Below, in pieces: positions 44,301-55,214 of a stretch of 64,000 bases of DNA (positions are counted from its first letter, which is position 1; every line of letters starts with the position of its first letter). The DNA is taken from contig CP136062.1 in the NCBI GenBank assembly GCA_032622095.1, positions 226,744,578-226,808,577 of the forward strand, in the 5' to 3' direction. The translations under genes and the position numbers were made by a program. Under the pieces are notes generated by a model. That model was given only the letters and a program-made list of their open reading frames with translations. It was not told the DNA's origin and made no database searches. The DNA comes from Siphonodentalium dalli. Taxonomy: Eukaryota; Mollusca; Scaphopoda; Gadilida; Siphonodentaliidae.

Positions 44301-47300
44301 TAAAGTGATATGGGCCTTAATAAAGTGATATGGGCCTTAATAAAGTGATATGGGCCTTAATAAAATGATATAAAGTTATATGGGCCTTAATAAAATATGG
44401 GCCTTAATAAAATGATATGGGCCTTAATAAAATGATATGGGCCTTAATAAAGTTATATGGGCCTTAATAAAATATGGGCCTTAATAAAATGATATGGGCC
44501 TTAATAAAATGATATGGGTCTTAATAAAGTGATATGGGCCTTAATAAAGTGATATGGGCCTTAATAAAGTGATATGGGCCTTAATAAAATGATATAAAGT
44601 GATATGGGCCTTAATAAAATGATATAAAGTGATATGGGCCTTAATAAAGTGATTTAAAGTGCTATGGGCCTTAATAAAGTGATATAAAGTGATATGGGCC
44701 TAAATAAAATGATATAAAGTGATATGGGCCTTAATAAAGTGATATAAAGTTATATGGGCCTTAATAAAGTGATTATGGGCCTATGGGCATTAATAAAATG
44801 ATATGGGCCTTAATAAAGTGATATGGGCCATTGGGCCTTAATAAAGTGATATAAAATGATATGGGCCTTAATAAAGTGATATGGGCCTTAATACAATGAT
44901 ATGGACCTTAATAAAGTAATATGGGTCTTAATAAAATGACATGGGCCTTAATAAAATGATATGGGCCTTAATAAAGTGATATGGGCCTTAATAAAATGAT
45001 ATGCCTTAATAAAGTGATATGGACCTTAATAAAATGATATGGGCCTTAATAAAATGATATGGGTCTTAATAAAGTGATATGGGTCTTAATAAAATGATAT
45101 GGGCCTTAATAACATGATATGGGCCTTAATAAAGTGATATGGGCCTTAATAAAGTGATATGGGTCTTAATAAAATGATATGCTTTAATAAATTGATATGG
45201 GTCTTAATAAAATGATATGCTTTAATAAATTGATATGGGTCTTAATAAAATGATATGGGCCTTAATAAAGTTATATGGGCCTTAATAAAATGATATGGGC
45301 TTTAATAAAATGATATGGGTCTTAATAAAGTGATATGGGCCTTAATAAAGTGATATGGGCATTAATAAAATGATATGCTTTAATAAATTGATATGGGTCT
45401 TAATAAAATGATATGGGCCTTAATAAAGTTATATGGGCCTTAATAAAATATGGGCCTTAATAAAATTATATGGGCCTTAATAAAATGATATGGGTCTTAA
45501 TAATGTGATATGGGCCTTAATAAAGTGATATGGGCCTAAATAAAATGATATAAAGTGATATGGGTCTTAATAAAGTGATATAAAGTGATATGGGCCTTAA
45601 TAAAGTGATATGGGCCTTAATAAAGTGATATGGGCCATTGGGCCTTAATAAAGTGATATAAAGTGATATGGGCCTTAATAAAGTGATATGGGCCTTAATA
45701 CAATGATATGGACCTTAATAAAGTGATATGGGTCTTAATAAAATGATATGGGCCTTAATAAAACGATATGGGCCTTAATAAAGTGATATGGGCCTTAATA
45801 AAATGATATGCTTTAATACAATATGGGCCTTAATAAAATGATATGGGCCTTAATAAAGTGATATGGGCTTTAATAAAATGATATGCTTTAATAAAATGAT
45901 ATGGGCCTTAATAAACTGATATAGGCCTTAATAAAGTGATATGGGTCTTAATAAAATGATATGGGCCTTAATAAAGTGATATGGGCCTTAATAAAGTGAT
46001 ATGGGTCTTAATAAAATGATATGGGCCTTAATAAAGTGATATGGGCTTAAATAAAATATGGGCCTTAATAAAGTGATATGGGTCTTAATAAAATGATATG
46101 GGCCTTAATAAAGTTATATTGGTCTTAATAACGTGATATGGGGCCTTAATAAAATGATATGCTTTAATAAAAATGATATGGGCCTTAATAAAATGATATG
46201 GGCCTTAATAAAGTGATATGGGCCTTAATAAAAAGATATCGTTCTTAATAAAGTGATATGGGCCTTACTAAAACAATATGGGTCTTAATAAAATGATATG
46301 GGCCATAATAAAGTGATATGCTTTAATAAAATGATATGGGTCTTAATAAAGTGATATGGGCCTTGATAAAGTGATATGGGCCTTAATAAAATGATAAGCT
46401 TTAATAAATTGATATGGGTCTTAATAAAGTTATATGGGCCTTAATAAAATATGGGCCTTAATAAAATGATATGGGCCTTAATAAAATGATATGGGTCTTA
46501 ATAAAGTTATATGGGCCTTAATAAAATATGGGCCTTAATAAAATATGGGCCTTAATAAAATGATATGGGTCTTAATAAAGTGATATGGGCCTTAATAAAG
46601 TGATATGGGCCTTAATAAAGTGATATGGGCCTTAATAAAATGATATAAAGTGATATGGGCCTTAATAAAGTGATATGGGCCTTAATAAAGTGATATGGGC
46701 CTTAATAAAATGATATAAAGTTATATGGGCCTTAATAAAATATGGGCCTTAATAAAATGATATGGGCCTTAATAAAATGATATGGGCCTTAATAAAGTTA
46801 TATGGGCCTTAATAAAATATGGGCCTTAATAAAATGATATGGGCCTTAATAAAATGATATGGGTCTTAATAAAGTGATATGGGCCTTAATAAAGTGATAT
46901 GGGCCTTAATAAAGTGATATGGGCCTTAATAAAATGATATAAAGTGATATGGGCGTTAATAAAATGATATAAAGTGATATGGGCCTTAATAAAGTGATTT
47001 AAAGTGCTATGGGCCTTAATAAAGTGATATAAAGTGATATGGGCCTAAATAAAATGATATAAAGTGATATGGGCCTTAATAAAGTGATATAAAGTTATAT
47101 GGGCCTTAATAAAGTGATATGGGCCTTAATAAAGTGATTATGGGCCTATGGGCCTTAATAAAATGATATGGGCCTTAATAAAGTGATATGGGCCATTGGG
47201 CCTTAATAAAGTGATATAAAATGATATGGGCCTTAATAAAGTGATATGGGCCTTAATACAATGATATGGACCTTAATAAAGTAATATGGGTCTTAATAAA

Positions 47301-47796
47301 ATGACATGGGCCTTAATAAAATGATATGGGCCTTAATAAAGTGATATGGGCCTTAATAAAATGATATGCCTTAATAAAGTGATATGGGCCTTAATAAAAT
47401 GATATGGGCCTTAATAAAATGATATGGGTCTTAATAAAGTGATATGGGTCTTAATAAAATGATATGGGCCTTAATAACATGATATGGGCCTTAATAAAGT
47501 GATATGGGTCTTAATAAAATGATATGTGCCTTAATAAAGTGATATGGGCCTTAAATAAAATGATATGGGCCTTAATAAAGTGATACGGGCCTTAATAAAA
47601 TGATATGGGCCTTAATAAAGTTATATGGGTCTTAATAACGTGATATGGGCCTTAATAAAATGATATGCTTTAATAAAATGATATGGGCCTTAATAAAATG
47701 ATATGGGCCTTAATAAAGTGACATGCTTTAATAAAATGATATGGGCCTTAATAAAATGATATGGGCCTTAATAAAGTGATATGGGCCTTAATAAAC
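41325..47796. repeat. 20-bp satellite, about 6.5 kb (VAP intron 2)
   Basis: The basic unit is TTAATAAARTGATATGGGCC, about 320 copies. Recurrent shortened variants are ATGCTTTAATAAA and GATATAAAGTGATAT. A higher-order duplication is visible: about 42,745-45,130 and 45,134-47,500 share the same order of rare variants at an offset of 2,347-2,389 bp. The array starts 8 bp after the TTAA at 41314. Confidence 0.97.
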
Positions 47797-49636
47797 GAGA
47801 GGCCGATCACGATCGGCAGATGTTTAACCCATCCCTTGGCGATAGTAAATTGTTAAGATCAGAATCATAATCTTTTAATGTTGAATTATAGAGTATACTG
47901 TTATGATCTAAAGTAGTATATGACAAATGTACATAATAACCAGTAATAACACAAATTATTGAAATGTATGAGTCAATACAGAAGGGTTAATATAACATCT
48001 AAACTCTAGAGCCTGTCATCACTATCATAGTGTGAGCAGTTCTATTCATGTTGTTGCAAATTGCCATGTGAGATATCAAAATAATATAATTATTTATTTA
48101 ATGGAAAAGGTTAAAAGACATGGAATGGGTAAAAGGGTTTAAATCACCTATCTCTGCCCTGTTTGATCCAATGTAGTCCCATCATCCAAGGACTTAGAGA
48201 GCTCCATTGGTCTAGTTAAATAAATTCACCTGGCTAAGTTGTGGTTAAAAAGATAGCTAAATCAATTTATCCAATAATTCACTGTGTCTCTTATACAGAC
48301 CTAACATATGAGGGCTATAAATAACTCTCAAAGCAATAAACTATATTGTCTTTTATCTTGCTCACAGAGAAGCAGGTATTCATTAATTGTAAGTTACTTG
48401 GGTTATAATCTGGATAATTCTTAGTTTAAAAAGGGCCATATCTCTGGTATAACAAATTGGATCTAACCCATATTCAAACTCGTTCTGTATTTTGAGTTGA
48501 GAAACTCACATACCAAATTTGGTTCCTATCAGATGAAAAATGGTTGATTTATCGAAGTACATGTATGTGTGAATCATATGTCAAAGGACCATAACACCAT
48601 TAAAAAAAATCCGATCAAACCCATATTCGAAATCAATCTGTATGTTGGTCTGAGAAACTCATACACCAAATTTGGTTCCAATCAGATAAAAAATGTTTGA
48701 GTTATGGCAGAATTCATGAATTCTAAGTCGAAAAAGGGCCATAACTCCGTAATAAAAAGTCGGATCAAACCCATATTCGAACTCGATCTGTATTTTGGGC
48801 CGAGAAACTCACATACCAAATTTGGTTCCTATCAGATAAAAAATGTTTGAGTTATGGCAGAATGCGTGAATTCTAAGTCGAAAAAGGGCCATAACTCATT
48901 CAAAAAAAGTTGGATCAAACCCATATTCGAACTCGATCTGTATTTTGGGCTGAAAACCCCATATACAAAATTTGGTTTTGATCAGGTAAAAAATGTTTGA
49001 GTTATCGCATTACACGTAAAGTGTCTACGGATGGACAGACGGACGTACCAACAAATGGGTAGATATGTGGCTTCGACCTATGTGGCTAGAAATGGTAATG
49101 TGGCTTTAGTTTTTATGTGGCTTCTCAAGTAGCCATAAAATTTTAAGTGGCTATCAAGTAGTAGATAGTGATAAAACTCCAGATTATGGATTCATAACAT
49201 GTTGGAATTATAGCAGAAGAAGCTGATTAAAACTCAAAAAATTGCTCACAGCAACTGGGACAGTGGAATAGGAGAAACTGACAGGTCCGTGATTGGGTGG
49301 CTAGCCACATAAATGTCTTGTCAGTGTCCGACATCTCCTATTGACGGGTCATGGATGTCTAAATCGATGGACTTTTTTTCTCCAAATTTTGAGTAACTAC
49401 AAAATTAAATAAGCTGATTAGGCCAAATAGATAATTTTAGAACGTCTATCTGAAAGCTGTTACGTGGCTAGCCACGCAACGGAAGTTATGCACATAAATA
49501 TCCATTTTACACAATCTTAGCCACATAAGTAGTCATTAGTAAACACGGACGGACAGACGGACGGACGCACGCACGACGAGTGGTCAATCCGGGCAACGAC
49601 ACTATGTTTACCATACTATGGTATGGGTAAACATAA
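47797..49636. mobile_element. 1.84-kb insertion in the 20-bp satellite, with 'gggccataactc' repeats
   Basis: The left end has the palindrome GCCGATCACGATCGGC. 48420-49020 holds four diverged units of about 150 bp (AAGGGCCATAACTC, GGATCAAACCCATATTCGAA, AAATTTGGTTCC). It then has a GGACGGACAGACGGACGG tail and a terminal hairpin TTTACCATACTATGGTATGGG. A segment with GTGGCTAGCCAC palindromes (about 49080-49540) sits inside the tail. The superfamily is unassigned. The same tail occurs at 51290-51680. Confidence 0.7.
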
Positions 49637-50388
49637 AAAGATATGGGTCTCAATAAAGTGATATGGGCCTTAATAAAATGATATGGGCCTTAATAAAGTG
49701 ATATGCTTTAATAAAATGATATGGGTCTTAATAAAGTGATATGGGCCTTAATAAAGTGATATGGGCCTTAATAAAATGATATGCTTTAATAAATTGATAT
49801 GGGTCTTAATAAAATGATATGGGCCTTAATAAAGTTATATGGGCCTTAATAAAATGATATGGGCCTTAATAAAATGATATGGGCCTTAATAAAGTGATAT
49901 GGGCCTTAATAAAATGATATAAAGTGATATGGGCCTTAATAAAGTTACTTAAAGTGATATGGGCCTTAATAAAGTGATATAAAGTGATATGGGCCTTAAT
50001 CAAATGATATAAAGTGATATGGGCCTAAATAAAATGATATAAAGTGATATGGGCCTTAATAAAGTGACTTAAAGTGATATGGGCCTTAATAAAGTGATAT
50101 GGGCCTTAATCAAATGATATAAAGTGATATGGGCCTAAATAAAATGATATAAAGTGATATGGGCCTTAATAAAGTGACTTAAAGTGATATGGGCCTTAAT
50201 AAAGTGATATGGGCCTAAATAAAATGATATAAAGTGATATGGGCCTTAATAAAGTGATTAAAGTGATATGGGGCTTAATAAAGTGATATGGGCCTTAATA
50301 AAGTGATATGGGTCTTAATAAAATGATATGGGCCTTAATAAAGTGATATGGGTCTTAATAAAGTGATATGGGCCTTAATAAAATGATA
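49637..50388. repeat. 20-bp satellite, second block
   Basis: Same unit as the main array, rich in the GATATAAAGTGATATGGGCC variant. It was separated from the main block by the 1.84-kb insertion. Confidence 0.95.
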
Positions 50389-51055
50389 TTATAAGTTACA
50401 GGGCGAGTTGTTGCCGGATACAGTGTCATATGAGGCGAAGTGAGATTAATATTGGGCGAGGCGCTAGCCGAGCCCGATATTATTCTCGCTGAGCCTCATA
50501 TGTCACCGTAGCCGGCAACAACGAGCCCTGTAACAATTTTATCATGTCACCCACATATCATGTTTTCCGTGTGAGAATTTGAATTACTTATACGAAGTTC
50601 ATTACCTGCCAGTAAGTAAATTTGTTGTCTATGGCTATTAACTTATGTAACGTCACAGTGACGCGTCATGGGCGTTGAACGTCAACGCATTGCGTCAATG
50701 GCTAATCACCAGAAGCAGGACAACAAACTTGAGTTTAATAGTTAATTTATGAGTGTTTAGAATTTCTCAAATATATCACATGCCGGTTTTGGTATACGGT
50801 ACTATGTCTTTAAATTAACAGAACTTGATTTCCGACAGATATCCCTTTTCTTGGCGCCAAAATACACCGAAAATATACCCGAGGCGGCAGAGTTCCATGA
50901 AAAACAAAATGGCGGACATCGACCCCATATGGGAACCCTGAGGGGGATATGGATTCCATATGGGACAGGCTACAAAGATGACGACCCGATGTCTCCTGAT
51001 ATGCCTCTACCAACGGAGCGTCCTCATTGGTTGATCCAACCAGGTGACATGATAA
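50389..51055. mobile_element. Hairpin plus unique segment inserted in the 20-bp satellite
   Basis: A hairpin of about 70-bp arms (GTTACAGGGCGAGTTGTTGC mirrored by GCAACAACGAGCCCTGTAAC) is centred on GAGGCGCTAGCCGAG near 50457-50471. TTTTATCATGTCAC follows at 50538-50551 and recurs inverted at 51043-51056. The segment between is GC-richer, with GTCACAGTGACGCGTCATG and CCTCATTGGTTGATCC. Short plus-strand frames there are unsupported. Confidence 0.65.
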
Positions 51056-51170
51056 AAAGTGATATGGGCCTTAATAAAGTGATATGGGACTTGATAAAAT
51101 GATATAAAGTGATATGGGCCTTAATAAAGTGATATGGGACTTAATAAAATGATATGGGCCTTAATAAATT
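51056..51170. repeat. 20-bp satellite, last block
   Basis: About five units of GATATGGGCCTTAATAAA type with GATATGGGACTT variants. It marks the end of the array closest to VAP exon 2. Confidence 0.9.
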
Positions 51171-51289
51171 ATTTTCTAAACTGATCAACCAATCAATACC
51201 AAAAACTATACAGGTGAGGGGTGTGTCATCATAAACCTACATATCAAATATGAACACAATCGGACAAAAAATACTTGGCATCGGATTTT

Positions 51290-51680
51290 TTTTTTTTTAA
51301 TTTGATTTTCGAAAAAAGGTCATAACTCCTTTAAAATAAATTGGATCAAACCCATATTCGAACTCTATAAGTATTTTGGGTTGAGAAAATCAGATAAAAA
51401 ATGCTTGAGTTATGGCAGAATGTGTGAATTCTAAGTTGAAAAAGGACAATAACTCTGTAAAAAAAAAAGTCTGAAAAAACCCATATTTGAATTTGATCTG
51501 TATTTTGGCCATATAAACCCATATACAAAATTTGGTTCCGATCGGATAGAAAATGTTTGAGTTATCGCATTATGCGTAAAGTGTCTACAGACGGACAGAC
51601 AGACAAATGACGAGTGGTCAATCCGGACATCGACACTACATGTATGTGTACCATACTATGGTATGGGTACACATAAAAAT
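51290..51680. mobile_element. 'Cataactc' repeat with GGAC-type tail and terminal hairpin
   Basis: Same family as 48420-49636: AAGGTCATAACTCC, GGATCAAACCCATATTCGAA, ACGGACAGACAGACAAATGA, ACGAGTGGTCAATCCGGACA, terminal palindrome GTACCATACTATGGTATGGG. Confidence 0.7.
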
Positions 51681-51776
51681 TGGCAAACCATATTTTATTT
51701 TTACTTTGTTTCCCTCCTCAAATCTGATTTCTCCGCAGAAGATTCTGTAAACCAATAAATTATTAAACTCTGGCCT

Positions 51777-51894
51777 AAATGCTCATCTTTCTACTTGTAA
51801 GTACCTGAAACTCCGACTTCCTCTCCTGGCGAGATGAGACCACTATTTGGCTCAACAGTACCGCTTTGGTGCAAATCTAAGTGAACATATTCTC
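51777..51894 (-). pseudogene. Partial duplicate of VAP exon 2 (3' part and donor)
   Basis: Repeats the last roughly 70 bp of exon 2 with its donor (TTTCAG|GTACTTAC at 51805/51804) and about 25 bp of intron, then diverged exon sequence to about 51894. A 2-base loss relative to the real exon turns the frame after CGGTACTGT into a TGA stop. No acceptor precedes it. It lies downstream of the true exon in intron 2. Confidence 0.88.
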
Positions 51895-52400
51895 AAAATA
51901 AGTGTTCCCCTCGACCGTGTTGGAACGCCATGTGACCGTGTTGAACATCAACAATGAACATCAACGCAGTTCTACTGTAACGCAACGCGGTTCCAACGCC
52001 GATTCAACGTGGTTGTAGTATATGTCAATGTGGTGGAGATAACCACCAACGCAACATTACATGGTGGGGGTACTAATCATTAACGAAACAGATCAATGTC
52101 GTAGGTTCCACCAGCGATACATCGAGATGTCTTTGTGATCTATTAAATTAAAAGATATACTACAAAATAAACTAACATAATTCAGTGTTGATATAACTTT
52201 TCGGCGTGGTGATTGAAAATTTTAATGTGACTGCGTTGACTCCCAAAGCAGAGCCTTTAATTTGAATATGGTCAGTTAAACTTCATGGTCCCAAAGCTCC
52301 TTCAATGTGCAATAAACGCTACAACTGTGGTGAGTTGACATTCCGACAGCGAAGTAAACGGCTGAGGACAGCATTAAAAGGGACACTTATTTTGAGAATA
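51895..52400. mobile_element. TIR element between the two exon 2 copies
   Basis: AAAATAAGTGTTCCC at the left and GGGACACTTATTTT at the right, extended by TATTCTC/GAGAATA flanks. About 500 bp between, with repeated CAACG(C/T)(A/G)G-type motifs near 51925-52045. No coding content. Confidence 0.65.
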
Positions 52401-52425
52401 ATTGTAAATGCTCATCTGTAAGTAC

Positions 52426-52578
52426 CTGAAACTCCGACTGCTTCTCCTGGCGAGATGAGACCACTATTTGGTCTAACACAGTACCGCTTTGGTGCAGTTG
52501 TCTTCACTTTGAAACATACTCTCTTCGTGGCTGGATTTCGTAATTTCAGTTCTGCCACAACAACATCTGTGAATGGTC
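52426..52578 (-). CDS. VAPB: VAP exon 2: MSP domain, first half
   Basis: This 153-bp exon has acceptor TTTCCTCAG just above 52578 and donor GTACTTAC just below 52426, phase 1 at both ends. The translation includes [34 protein letters not shown]. These are hallmark strands of the major sperm protein domain, and the VRPNSG proline is the residue altered in human VAPB P56S. Lysines of VKTTAPKRY belong to the basic surface that binds FFAT motifs in the family. The first-exon partner (usually ending ELKFR) was not found downstream to 64000. A partial duplicate lies at 51777-51894. Confidence 0.95.
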
Positions 52579-52613
52579 CTGAGGAAATAAAGTATAATAA
52601 GGTTAGAGGCGCC

Positions 52614-53047
52614 ACGATTATTGATTTTGATAATCGATCATCAATAAAAAAAAATCGACTATAATCGATTAATCGTACCTACATGTAGTATTAATAACAT
52701 CATTGGAACTATTCCGTAATATGGACTATTGGCTGGGTGCCGCCAATTTGAAGAATAAACAACGACCCGAAGAGTAACCATGTCGCATCATCAAATGAAC
52801 TGCCGACTGTTTGCAACATATATTAGTAATACTCATGTTGTCGGAATCTCCTTGATACATGTACATGATCAAAGGCTGTTAACTCATCAGTTGTAGATTA
52901 AACTGTGTAAAACAAACACGGTATTCAACAATACCCAGAATTTTCCAACGTCCGAAATAAATGCAGATTAATCGACGATGGAAATGGTAATCGATTATCG
53001 GCTTTATCAAAGGTTCATCGATTATACAATTAATCGTGGCACCCCTA
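52614..53047. mobile_element. hAT-like element, TAG(A/G)GG(C/T)GCCACGATT family, 434 bp
   Basis: Ends TAGAGGCGCCACGATTATTG and TTAATCGTGGCACCCCTA. Flanks AATAAGGT (52606-52613) and AATAAGGC (53048-53055) match at 7 of 8. Subterminal regions are full of ATCGATTA motifs. It starts 36 bp upstream of the exon 2 acceptor on the transcribed strand. Confidence 0.85.
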
Positions 53048-53090
53048 AATAAGGCATCAACATATTATTTGTAAAATTAGAGTAAACACA

Positions 53091-53216
53091 AGCCTTGAAA
53101 TAGTGTGTCTGCCATTTGCATAATGAGGTCCCCAGGGGGAGAATTTAGTGATACCATCCTGTTTAGTGGTCAAGAGTCACCAAATTCAACCTCTGGGAAC
53201 CTTATTCTGCTGAGAT
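53091..53216. mobile_element. CAAGCCTTG-type hAT MITE, left half
   Basis: CAAGCCTTGAAATAGTGTG through the first palindrome to CCTTATTCTGCTGAGAT. The second half is absent. Confidence 0.75.
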
Positions 53217-53515
53217 GGTTTGGCCTTGCGACTGGGAATTGAATTTGCATGGCCTAATATGATATACATGTATGTACATGTATAAGCCAAAGACATTGTG
53301 TCTGATGGTGATATTTACACACCTAATCACATTCCTTTAGAGGTTCCTATACGATGATGTAACCTTTCCATAATTATTTTGATGGGTAATTGATTTATTG
53401 TTTTTGAGAGACAAGAATTATTAGGAAGTTGTTGTTGGGATTGCTTCATTAACAGTCGATGTCAACTTGGCCGAGTCTGTATATATACCGGTACGATAAT
53501 TGCATCTACATGTAG
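53217..53515. other. Unannotated stretch
   Basis: AT-rich sequence with ACATGTATGTACATG motif. Nothing else recognised. Confidence 0.35.
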
Positions 53516-53517
53516 AC

Positions 53518-54190
53518 TACCCTGCTGGACAAAACTAGTGTCCACTTAACAGCGGTGCGGTACGGCCGAAATGCAACCACACGCGGCTCCACCGGCTAAC
53601 TACAGTTGGCCCGCGGTGTACTTGCCGTTCGGCCATGGTGCCCTGGGCAAAACAAGTGTCCACTTAACCACGGTGCGGTTAGCATTGCTACCGCGGCCGA
53701 AATGCAACTACACCGCGGCTCCACCGGCTAACTACAGTTGGGCCGCTGTGTATTTGCCATTCGGCCATGGTGTAGTTGCCACTGTGTACATGTACATTCA
53801 TTAAACTGACAAAACAAACCAGAAATCTAACCATGGTGTACATGCCATTCGGCCCCGTTGTAGTTGCTTTTCGGCAAACTCTGACACCGCGGCTGAATGG
53901 CAAATACACCGCGGTGCCAATGGACACTTGTTTTGTCCAGCAGGGTAGTTGCCTCGGTGTACGTTCATTAAACTGAAAAAAGACGATACAAACCAGATAT
54001 CTAACCATGGTGTACATGCCGTTCGGCCATGGTGTACTTGCCGTTCGGCCACAGTGTACTTGCCCTTCGGCCGCCGTGTACTTGTCGTTCGGCAGTGGTG
54101 CTCAACTGTACATGTAGTTACAAACTCTGACACCGCGGCCAAACGACAAATACACCGCGGTGCCAATGGACACATGTTTTGTCCATCGCG
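53518..54190. mobile_element. GC-rich TIR element with tandem duplicated right part
   Basis: CCCTGCTGGACAAAACTAGTG near 53519 and its inverse ending GTCCAGCAGGG at 53946, both next to TA, define an element of about 430 bp. The right portion (GTTCATTAAACTG, AACCATGGTGTACATGCC, CACCGCGGTGCCAATGGACA) is repeated once more to 54190. The interior has many TGTACTTGCCGTTCGGCC and ACCGCGG motifs. GC-rich open frames on both strands are by-products. Confidence 0.65.
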
Positions 54191-54222
54191 GTATCTTACT
54201 TGTAGTTCTGCTAGGTCATAAT

Positions 54223-54574
54223 CAAGTCTTGAAATAGTGTGTCTGTCATTTGCAGAATGAGGTCCCCAGAGGGTGAATTGAGTGACGCTATTTCATACAG
54301 TGGGCTAACATTACCAAATTGACCCTCTGGGAACCTTATTCTGCTTAGGCCTCAACTGCTAGAACCTAGGATCAGATTGAATTTCACCAGTTGAAATTGG
54401 TTCACCCAATAGTCACCTCAATTATGCAATTTATCTTCTGCAAATTAGGGGATACATTGTATACATGTAGATACTTCCCAGAAGATGAGGCTTAAGCAGA
54501 ATGAGGTCCCCAGAGTGTGAATTTGGTGGTGCTAGCCCACTGTCAAATGTCAAGACACACTATATCCAGACTTG
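54223..54574. mobile_element. CAAGCCTTG-type hAT MITE, long form with deleted second palindrome
   Basis: Exact 8-bp duplication GTCATAAT (54215-54222 and 54575-54582). Ends CAAGTCTTGAAATAGTGTG and CACACTATATCCAGACTTG. The second palindrome is cut after GTGGTGCTAGCCCACTGTC. Confidence 0.9.
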
Positions 54575-54842
54575 GTCATAATATATCAGTTCTATTCTTT
54601 TCTCATATGGCCCCATGGGTGTAAATGTTTAAAACAACTACGGAATACTTTTTAAATAGTAATTTTTAACACATTATAATAAAATTTTCACAAACCCTCA
54701 TAGATTTCAATATTAGTTATTGAATTCTTATATAACTGCACAAAAAAACATGTTCACAGCTTCCTCTTTCAAATTGGTATATAATATAGAATGTGTTGTA
54801 TTTTATGTGATCTGGGGATTAAAACATGAAGTGGGCCTTTAA

Positions 54843-55098
54843 CCCTTAAATTACTGGATCAAACTTCCTGAAATTTTGCGAAAACACTGTGCCAATACAT
54901 TCTCTTGTATATGCGAGTTTCCCATAGGGAGCCTTGCCTATATAAGAGAATGCATTGGCCTAACAATATTTACCTTGATATTTTAAGCCAGTGCATTCCC
55001 TTATATACGCGAGGCTCCCTGTGTGAGACTCAGATATATAATAGAATGCACTGGCACAGGATCTTTAATGTTGCACCAGCACAAAACCCATGAATCGG
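54843..55098. mobile_element. piggyBac-like TTAA MITE, CATGACTGGA-related
   Basis: TTAA at 54839-54842 and 55099-55102. Left end CCCTTAAATTACTGGATCAA, right end ACCCATGAATCGG. Two TATATA hairpins with AACAATATTTACCTTGA spacer. Confidence 0.7.
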
Positions 55099-55214
55099 TT
55101 AAATAGGCCTTTAAGTGGGTATACATGTAACTCGATATAACATGTATTCCTAGACAGATGCAATTTGTTTTGACAATTCTGTACTTGCAATAAAGCAACT
55201 ACAATATAAAGCCA

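Larger units (their letters stand above)
11867..52578 (-). other. VAPB: VAP (VAMP-associated protein) locus, exons 2-7 of the gene
   Basis: Six exons on the minus strand join in frame. Intron sizes are 14,194 (intron 2), 6,438 (intron 3), 864 (intron 4), 18,046 (intron 5) and 505 bp (intron 6). Phases are 1, 0, 0, 0 and 0, and all junctions are GT-AG. The spliced product is an MSP domain, a short linker, a coiled coil and a C-terminal tail anchor, which is the VAPA/VAPB/VAP33 layout. Known role: tail-anchored ER receptor that binds FFAT-motif proteins at ER contact sites. The start-codon exon is not in the window. Invertebrates usually have a single VAP, so the symbol denotes orthology to the VAPA/VAPB pair. 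Confidence 0.93.

Noticed and set aside
49557-49636. Helitron 3' end (hairpin after GGACGGACG tail)
   Set aside because: A terminal hairpin is present, but no CTRR end and no A/T insertion site could be shown, so the superfamily is left open.
50851-51102. 83-codon plus frame beginning MAPKYTENIPEAAEFHE
   Set aside because: It runs from the unique insert into the 20-bp satellite, has no homology I recognise and no splice or promoter support beyond a CCAAT-like motif.
53571-54221. Overlapping GC-rich frames on both strands (about 60-124 codons)
   Set aside because: GC-rich repetitive sequence lacks stops by composition. The frames overlap on opposite strands and show no domain.
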